Assembly: GCA_021442155.1 (NCBI GenBank)
Contig: CM038229.1
Coordinates: 90,098,693-90,162,692 of the forward strand
Length of the DNA: 64,000 bases
Origin: Cymbidium sinense
Lineage: Eukaryota; Streptophyta; Magnoliopsida; Asparagales; Orchidaceae
Direction of reading: 5' to 3'
Shown here: positions 57,555 through 64,000 of the stretch, piece by piece
Numbering within the stretch: position 1 is the stretch's first letter
Layout of the letters: each line of letters opens with the position of its first letter
Notes under the pieces: generated by a model
The model's input: the letters and a program-made list of their open reading frames with translations, nothing else
Database searches by the model: none
What the model was told of the DNA's origin: nothing
Made by a program: the position numbers and the translations under genes

Positions 57555-58090
57555 CGGGTTAAAACAAACCCCGATAAAATTATTCTTACCTCCGATTAAA
57601 AGAATCGCCGTGAGAAGAAGAATATATTTCATCTTCATCATCGATTCTAATAAATCGATAAATCTAACTGCTACAAATCACAACGATAGACTATTATAAA
57701 AATATAATAAATATGATAGTCTATATATGCTCACCCACGAGCAAAAAGACCAATTAATTAGCACAAGTTGAAGATGATTCAACTCGTGATAAAATTATCG
57801 ATCTTCTTAATAATAAGAAGAAAGATAAATTAGAAAAATTCAATTATAAGCCTCCTATATACTCCTTATCAGAAGTATTTAAGAAAAAATCTGAGGCAAG
57901 TTCATTATCCTCTAATTCAGCCTCTTTAGCAGAACTAAAGACTGAATTAAAGAAACTAAAATTAGAAGTTCAGCGTATAAAAGATGAACAAGAGCAAATG
58001 AATGGTTGTCTATTAGATCTTGAAATTACTCAAAAGGCGCCCAATTCATTTGACAATATAGAAGCCGATTCTAATCAAGAACTAGATTTC
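57555..58090 (+). pseudogene. Copy D acidic and coiled-coil linker
   Basis: Ser/Asp-rich stretch (near 57,620-57,670), LTHEQKDQL-like stretch (57,729), a Lys-rich part, then ASLAELKTELKKLKLEVQRI-like heptad sequence (57,935-57,990), predicted coiled coil, ending before the protease. Many one-base losses relative to copies A and C, for example TCATCGATTC where C has TCATCAGATTC. Confidence 0.65.
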
Positions 58091-58640
58091 TTACAAAATA
58101 TGTAAAAGTCAATATACCAGAAATAGTATATTTTCACTAAATTAATTATAAATAAAGAATTTATTTTACCAAATTTAACTGCTCTAGTTGATAGTGGAGC
58201 AAATTTAAATTGTATACAAGAAGGAATAATTCCTTCTAAATATTTTGAAAAAACTAGCCAGCGGCTAAAGGCAGCCGACGATGAGTCCTTACAAATTAAA
58301 TATAAACTATCATCTGTGGCCCTATGTCAAGATGATATTTGTATTCAAATGCCTTTTATTTTAGTCATAAATTTGACACAACACATTATTTTGGGAACTC
58401 TTTTTCTTCTTAAAATAATGTCAATCACTAAAATTGATGATATTGAATTCTTTTGGGATAAAGAAATCACATTCCGTTTTATCACCAATCCTAAAGAAAT
58501 TATCATAAATGAAATAAATAGGCTTAAAAATAAGTCTATGCATATCAATTATTTAAAATAAGAAATTGCTAGTTTAACTTTTAAATAGCAAATTTCTTCC
58601 CCAAAATTAAAAGAAGAAATTCAAAATTGCCACCAAGAAT
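58091..58640 (+). pseudogene. Copy D aspartic protease
   Basis: The catalytic Asp-Ser-Gly is intact in TALVDSGANLNCIQEG (near 58,180-58,230). The body continues with FEKTSQRLKAADDESLQIKY and SVALCQDDICIQMPFILV (open to 58,561), and the flap-distal HIILGTLFLLK corresponds to the ILG motif of retropepsins. It would process the polyprotein. The frame is open over the catalytic part, making it the best protease of the locus, but upstream stops separate it from the coat protein. Confidence 0.8.
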
Positions 58641-59330
58641 TCCAAAAGGAAGTTTGTGGTGACAACCCAATTACTTTCTGGAAAAGAAAGACACATATGG
58701 TAGATCTCCCATACATTGATAATTTCAATGAACGGGACATTCCCACTAAAGCTCGTCCTTGTCAAATGAACGAGCACTACCTTACTTTATGCAAAGAAGA
58801 GATTGCTGATTTATTAAAGAAATAATTCAAATCCTATTCCTCTTGGAGCATCATTCTTCTATGTCATGAATGCTGCAGAGAAAGAAAGAGGAAGACTGCG
58901 CCTTGTAATTAATTGCAAGACTTAAACAAAGTTTTAAAATGGATCAGATATCCAATTCTTAATAAAAGGGATTTATTAAATAGATTGCATAATGCAAAAA
59001 TATTTTCAAATTTTGATTTAAAATCGATATTGGTGATCCAGATAAAAGAATCGGATCGATATAAAAAGCATTTATTTTTTTTTAATGGAACGTAATGCCC
59101 TTCGGTTTAAAAAATGCACCTTCTGAATTTCAGCATATCATGAATAATATACTTAAAGATTATTTTAAATATATTTTAGTCTATATTGATAATGTTCTTG
59201 TGTTCCCAAACACTATTGATGAACACTTCAACCATCTAAAAATATTTAAATGGTTAATTTTGAAAAATGGATTAGTTATTTCAGAGCCAAAAATCAAATT
59301 ATTTCAAATAAATAAGATTTAGGCCATAAT
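58641..59330 (+). pseudogene. Copy D reverse transcriptase, active site mutated
   Basis: N-terminal blocks FNERDIPTKARPCQMNEHY and LCKEEIADLL lie near 58,720-58,825, and LNKVLKWIRYPI and NAKIFSNFDLKS near 58,920-59,020. MPFGLKNAPSEFQHIM (59,095) is well kept. The active site at 59,182-59,193 reads YIDN instead of YIDD: the second catalytic Asp has become Asn (GAT to AAT). A T-run near 59,070 replaces a short coding stretch. This copy could not encode an active polymerase even with an open frame. Followed by degraded RNase H. Confidence 0.85.
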
Positions 59331-59900
59331 ATATCCAATGCTTATTATATCAATTAATAGAAGTATTGAATTTGCTAACAAATTTCGATATCATTTTAGA
59401 TAAAACTTCGACTTCTTGAGCTCTAAATTATGTAATGATTTCTATCAAAATCTTGTCAAAGATGCACTCTTTTGTGATTAGAAAGAATCCCCCACCATGG
59501 TCCGACACATACCATATGGAAAATTAAAGAAAGGGTTCAAAACCTTCCCTTTCTTAATCTTAACCCACTAGTTTCAAAATTGTTAAAACTCATGCCTCGA
59601 AGGGCTATGGAGGTATCTAAAGAAAAAAAATTCTAAAGAAGAATTAGTTGCTTTGTTTTAAATGAATCCCAAAAGTATTCAATTATAAAAAAAGAAATGC
59701 TTTCTGTAATCAAGTGCATCTCAAAATTTCAAGATGATTTACTAAATCATCATTTTTTTCAGATTGATTTCCTCAGTCAAATACATCATTGAACAAGATG
59801 TCAAAAGTTTAGTTTCAAAATAAAAATTACAATCAGCCGTCTTCGATTTTGACATCAATCCATTAAAGGTTCTCTTCCCGATTTTCTAACTGAATTCTTG
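59331..59900 (+). pseudogene. Copy D RNase H, degraded
   Basis: Nucleotide alignment with copy B is clear (connection near 59,400, KKGFKTFP-like near 59,540, KYIIEQD near 59,790, a proximal DIEFIKG equivalent near 59,860), but no frame stays open beyond about 40 codons. Many single-base losses are visible. Confidence 0.65.
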
Positions 59901-60510
59901 CGGACGATCGTGGATAACCCCACATGGAAGAATGGACTCCTAACCGAGAAGTCCTTCCGGAGGTCGCCATGCCGCTTAATGGCAAAGATCACTTCAACAA
60001 TTGGCATGATCAATTTGCAAACTTATCTTTATGGTACTTTCTCTTCAATGGTTGAAAAGGGTGAACCCTAAAAAAACACCATCCCTAAAAGATGTCGTAC
60101 AGAACTGCTTATTTCTCTAAAAAATAAAACATAATATTCTTGAAATTAATCCGATTATTCAATAAATAATCATCTTATTTGAAAGATATTTGGGAAACAA
60201 TCCTTTCCCATTTGAATCTTCTCTCGAGAGAAATTATGAAAAATCTTAATACAATTAAAGTGTATTGAGATTAATCATACAATTTCAGAGCAAGAAATGC
60301 ATTATACAAAAGATTTTTCATCAAAAGTGAATGGGGTCTAACTTCATTCCAAGAAAAAATGTATTATCTCGCCAATTTTACAGTACAAAATTGGCATAAA
60401 TTATTGGCAAGCTAATGATGAAGGCCTTCTTCCTTCTCAATGACAAACGAAGGCATTCATGGATGTTCATTATGAACAAGGATATCATCAACAAAGAACT
60501 TCCAGCATGG
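59901..60510 (+). pseudogene. Copy D C-terminal module, truncated at right border
   Basis: Starts with the GWITPHGRM-type sequence (damaged, near 59,915), and keeps the MINLQTYLYG region near 60,010 and the FMDVHYEQGYHQQR region near 60,455. Viral homology ends at about 60,510 (CCAGCATGG), roughly halfway through the module as seen in copy C. The flanking sequence is not viral. Confidence 0.7.
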
Positions 60511-60662
60511 CTCGTCAAGACGCTCGATTTGACTATAAATACTTAATGTTTAAGAGTCGATTGATAATAAGCGCTTGGTCTCGATTAGTCTTGATTCAGA
60601 ATTAGATTACTTTCGACATCAAGATTCATGCTTCGACTAGTGAAATTTTCAGGATCATATCA
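60511..60662. other. Right flank of viral locus, nothing recognised
   Basis: AT-rich sequence with several TCGA words between the viral border and the microsatellite. No open frame or repeat. Confidence 0.4.
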
Positions 60663-60766
<104 letters not shown>

Positions 60767-60835
60767 GTCAATGTTTTTGTTCTTAGTGTAAACGCTCACT
60801 TAAAAGATGAAAAAAAGTGTGCATAAATAATTATG

Positions 60836-61651
60836 GGGAATTACATATATATAGCACAAAAAAATTGAATTTATATATCGGATCTAAAATTTTTATTTAC
60901 ATAGTAACCTGTAATGTTGAATTAAAATAAAAATAGCATCTAAAAATACCTAACTAGGTCATAGCTTGCACTTGCGCCTTCGCCGGGCCTCTATCGCCAT
61001 TCGTCGTCGCAACAAGTTTCACGTCTTCATCGGCGTGGAAATAACTTCCTCAACAACACGGGAAGTTTTGTGGTTCGACCCTCGATCATCCAATGTAAAG
61101 AAAGAACTAGTTTTTTTGGACAAGAGATAAAGGATTTAGGTTCATTATCGCTTGTTTATTGTAGAAGAGTGGGTGGGTGAGGCCAAGAAAGCGAGATGCG
61201 GGACAAAGATCTTATCGGGTTTGAGAGGCGTGAAGTTCGGCGAAGATCAACCACGTGTCTTTGGTGGGAACAGGGATCGAGTGGGAATTCAATGGCTTTT
61301 GGAAAGAAATTTTGAAGGAAAATGGAATTCTGATGGGACAGTTTGCCAGAAAATTGAGGTATGTGGATTAGCGATTTATTTACTTAAACCCTCTTCCTGG
61401 CGGCGGGGATGGCGACGGTGCGAGCGGAGCTTTGACGCAGCAAGGTATCTTTAAAGGAGAAGCTATTTTTTATTTAATGTAATATTCTAGGAGCTATTTA
61501 TGTAAATAAAAAAAGCTAGATGTTAAATATGGAATATCAGCATTTTGCGTGTTGTGTTTGTAAATCCCACTTTAATATTTTAGGTGACTTTATGTAAATA
61601 ATAGAGTTTAACTGCTAAATATAAAAATTCAAATTTAATGTGCTAAATCCC
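60836..61651 (+). mobile_element. Mutator-like non-autonomous element with GC-rich core
   Basis: Long terminal inverted repeats. The left end starts GGGGAATTACA, with TAGCACAAAAAAATTGAATT and ATTTACATAGTAACC following to about 60,938. The right end, read in complement, starts GGGATTTAGCACA (61,651) and has TTTGAATTTTTATATT and ATTTACATAAAGTCACC. A second right-hand copy of the repeat lies just inside it (61,461-61,568), so the right end is duplicated. The GGG start and long inverted repeats are typical of plant MULEs. A clean 9-bp target duplication was not found. The core (60,960-61,440) is much richer in G+C than the ends, as in Pack-MULEs that carry captured gene pieces. Confidence 0.55.
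61152..61454 (+). CDS. Hypothetical open frame in element core
   Basis: 100-codon open frame, rich in Gly, Arg and Trp, within the GC-rich core of the Mutator-like element. No domain, signal peptide or membrane segment is recognised. Near its middle it contains GIQWLLERNFEGKWNSDG, and it ends in an Arg-rich part (SWRRGWRRCERSF). It could be a captured host exon fragment or chance. The ATG at 61,152 is simply the first in frame. The frame stops just before the inner right inverted repeat. Confidence 0.25.
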   Translation: MFIVEEWVGEAKKARCGTKILSGLRGVKFGEDQPRVFGGNRDRVGIQWLLERNFEGKWNSDGTVCQKIEVCGLAIYLLKPSSWRRGWRRCERSFDAARYL

Positions 61652-62094
61652 AAAAAAATTAATTACATAAGAAAAAAACACTTCATATTCAGCAAATAAT
61701 AATTCAAGGGAGTACTAACATATAAAATTTTTAAATTTTAGTTATTTAAAAAATAACAATCTTCTAGCTACCTATATCTTTGTGTATATATGTGTATAAG
61801 AATTATAATTTAATTCAAAGGATTGAATTTTAGTTGACTACATTTAAAGGATGGAAATGAAGGATCTTTTGGTTTGGCAAACAAAGTTCACAAAGAAAGA
61901 AGAGGTGAAGAAATTTGAATTCCTATCAAAAATGGTTTAGAAAATAATTAGAACTCTATGATATATAACATGTGTAAACAACTATTAGTACAAATGGATC
62001 AACAAATCAATCAAATGTCAAAATTAGTGTTTTTTTTTTTCAAAAATTAATATTATTGATATAATAGATGATTATTTAAATTTTTTTAAAAGGA
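61652..62094. other. AT-rich spacer, nothing recognised
   Basis: Between the two inverted-repeat elements; no open frame above background. Confidence 0.4.
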
Positions 62095-62331
62095 ACATTT
62101 ACATACATACTATAATTCTTATATATTTATATATCTAATATCTAAAGTTTCATATTTACATCTATGATATTTTTCTATTCTTGGAAAGATGTATTTCACT
62201 TTTAAAAAAAATAAATGATAGTGATATTTTTAATGTGATATTAAAGATTTAAATATTATGGATATAAATATTAAAATTTAGATATTAGATATGTAAATAT
62301 ATAAGAGTTTTATGGTATGTATGTAAATCTC
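62095..62331. mobile_element. MITE with ~52-bp terminal inverted repeats
   Basis: ACATTTACATACATAC at 62,095 onward, with TTATATATTTATATATCTAA following to about 62,147, pairs with the complement of 62,277-62,330 (TTTAGATATTAGATATGTAA, ending TATGTATGTAAATCT). About 130 bp of AT-rich sequence lie between. There is no coding capacity. Long inverted repeats suggest a Mutator-type rather than Stowaway/Tourist MITE. The target duplication is unclear. Confidence 0.7.
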
Positions 62332-64000
62332 TCTTTGTGAGAATATTTTGATCAAATTAAATCTCATATGATAATAAAATTAATTAATTAGTCATATATT
62401 ATATCTATTTCAAAATAAATTAAATTCTTATAATTAAATTTCATTTATGATGATATGACTTAAATTTGATTTTATTGACTCATAAATGGAGGCCACCTTC
62501 CTTAATTTTCCAATTAGGGATCTACAAAGTCATCTGAATTAATTACGATGAATTTCCTTATATTTTGAAGAAGGCTTTCCTGTGATATTATCAAACTTAT
62601 ATCTAAATGAATTTGAAAAAAAAAAAATTACACTCTTATTGTTATTAATATAAACTTATCCTATTATTAGGCTTATGATGAGCCAAATTCTGTTAGAAGA
62701 ATGAATAATTGAGGAAATTCAAGATTAAACCATTAATTTGAAGTTTTTTTAATATGGTGAGCAATAAAGCTTGATTTAACCAAACTTTACAGTTATTATG
62801 CAAATCAGCTTTCCAAGTTAGAAGCAACATAAAATTCATTAAAGTTATGTTAAGGGTAGTTTTTCGCATTCGATTTGAATTGCATGTCGCTACATTTGAA
62901 AATTTATATTTTACTATATTTTGAAGAATCTGATGAAAAAGTGTTTGTTAACTTGATCCCATAAAGTGGTAGTTAGAAAGATATGATTTAACTTTTTTAA
63001 AATAAAAAAATTTATAATGCTCATTATAGTTTTTTAAATAGCAGCTTCTTCTACAACAGTTTCATCATTGTATTTTTATACTATTATAGCTGTCCCAAAC
63101 AGATCTTAAATTTGTATTATTAGAATTCATTAAATCCTATTTGTAATCAAACAGCACTTAAGTGGACAAAGCCTTCATACATAACATAAAGTCAGGCTAT
63201 AAGATACAAGTGTTTAGTGGGGAGTTCAAATTTTATTAATTAGTTTTTGTATAACTTTTTTTTTTTTCAAATTTATTGGCTATACTACTAACTAAGCATG
63301 CATTCACATTTGATTTTTTTTTTAAGTTGGTGGCTAAATTAATTCAAATTTAAATCATTAACAATTAATTTTTCAAGAAAGTGGTTGCCGAACGGAAGCT
63401 ACTTATCTATTGAATCTAAGTATTATATAAAGAGATGGTTATATTGTATTGAAGCATCCCACAATATGACGTGATAAGAGGAAGAGAGAGGAGAGGGATG
63501 TCATATAAAAATGAAAATAATTTTTTAGGTGATTACAAAATGAGTTATTCAACTTCTTCAAAAAAAAGAATTTAAGTGTTTTTTTTTGTTTATGCTAGCA
63601 AGAGAAAAAGCAGTCATTCATGGAGAATATATTCCCACATATGCTACAGTCGATGATCGAGCCTATAAGATGAATTTGATCGATTTGCTTTAGAACGTAA
63701 ATCGAGTCGAAATATACTAGACATCATGAAACCAAATGACCCTCGACGAATGAACTTCATCATCACGTCGAACATCAAATTGGCCGAATATAAATATTGT
63801 AATCTAAACCAACCGATCGTGATCGATACAATGTATCGACGCACATATCGAGTCGGAAGCTAATGATGTAAACGGCGTCCGTCATAAAAGCGATTGAAGC
63901 GAATGCATTTTAAGTTGAAATCCCATTTGACATCGACTTAAACTAAATGCTTACATAAATGATCGTTACGTATATATATAATATCAATATATATATATAT
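62332..64000. other. AT-rich non-coding sequence
   Basis: No gene recognised. Homopolymer runs occur near 62,615 and 63,260-63,320. From 63,640 the base composition shifts to many TCGA words, and a - strand frame at 63,844-63,644 shows no known domain. The window ends in a TA-repeat tract (63,970-64,000). Confidence 0.4.

Larger units (their letters stand above)
43503..60510. mobile_element. Endogenous pararetrovirus locus (Caulimoviridae), four partial copies
   Basis: About 17 kb are derived from plant double-stranded DNA pararetroviruses. Copy A is on the - strand (47,199 to 43,570); copies B, C and D are on the + strand, head to tail. Every copy uses the same domain order: movement protein, coat protein with zinc knuckle, protease, reverse transcriptase, RNase H and an extra C-terminal module, which suggests one large polyprotein. 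There is no integrase and there are no LTRs. The tandem order across the C/D junction (C-terminus, promoter, primer-binding site, leader, movement protein) is what integration of a circular genome gives. All copies carry stops, shifts or deletions. The genus cannot be assigned from sequence alone. Confidence 0.85.

Noticed and set aside
43503..60510. Infectious or recently active virus
   Set aside because: Every copy has stops, frameshifts, lost domains or active-site changes, and no two copies together show an open polyprotein; this is a relic locus.
43503..60510. Assignment to Badnavirus or Tungrovirus
   Set aside because: Domain order with movement protein at the polyprotein start and the extra C-terminal module does not fit well; genus left open.
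63644..63844. - strand open frame of 66 codons near the right edge
   Set aside because: No known domain, AT-rich non-coding surroundings and a TCGA-rich composition that may reflect base losses; not enough to call a gene.

Overview
This is nuclear DNA of a flowering plant and it consists almost entirely of transposable elements. The signs are two Ty3/gypsy retroelements with LTRs of 7 to 8 kb, a rearranged endogenous pararetrovirus (Caulimoviridae), two short terminal-inverted-repeat DNA elements and a long ATT microsatellite. I find no intact host gene, no tRNA or rRNA gene and no CRISPR. The species cannot be read from the sequence. All coding regions are broken by stops and frameshifts, so they are annotated as pseudogenes. 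Most borders come from comparing copies within the window by eye and may be off by tens of bases.

Layout, 1-41,430: a first gypsy element (called G0 here, + strand) contributes the last codons of its integrase (1-180), a 3' untranslated region and about 4 kb of its 3' LTR (1,297-5,371). A second, giant element (G1, - strand, 5,372-41,430) abuts it. In its reading order G1 has a 5' LTR (about 41,430 to 26,377), a 2.2-kb leader holding about 22 hairpin units, gag (start 24,123), protease, reverse transcriptase, RNase H, a second RNase H, integrase (end 15,834), a repeat-rich 3' untranslated region and an 8-kb 3' LTR (13,392 to 5,372). The domain order and motifs resemble the TAT/Ogre group. A complete solo LTR of the same family in opposite orientation (27,467-34,496, 7,030 bp) sits inside the G1 5' LTR, flanked by the 5-bp duplication AAAGG.

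Layout, 41,431-43,502: unassigned DNA with an 11-unit minisatellite of about 72 bp (41,690-42,490) and a GC-rich block (43,085-43,502).

Layout, 43,503-60,510: an endogenous caulimovirid locus with four partial genomes. Copy A is inverted (47,199 to 43,570). Copies B (47,200-50,165), C (50,166-54,050) and D (54,052-60,510) run head to tail on the + strand. Together they show movement protein, coat protein with zinc knuckle, aspartic protease, reverse transcriptase, RNase H and an extra C-terminal module of about 400 residues. A promoter with TATA box and a Met-tRNA primer-binding site lies between C and D. A and B form a long inverted repeat. All copies are visibly defective.

Layout, 60,511-64,000: ATT microsatellite, a Mutator-like non-autonomous element around a GC-rich core, a MITE of about 240 bp and AT-rich DNA with nothing recognisable.

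The two observations most worth following are the covarying hairpin array in the G1 leader and the inverted-repeat pararetrovirus locus.
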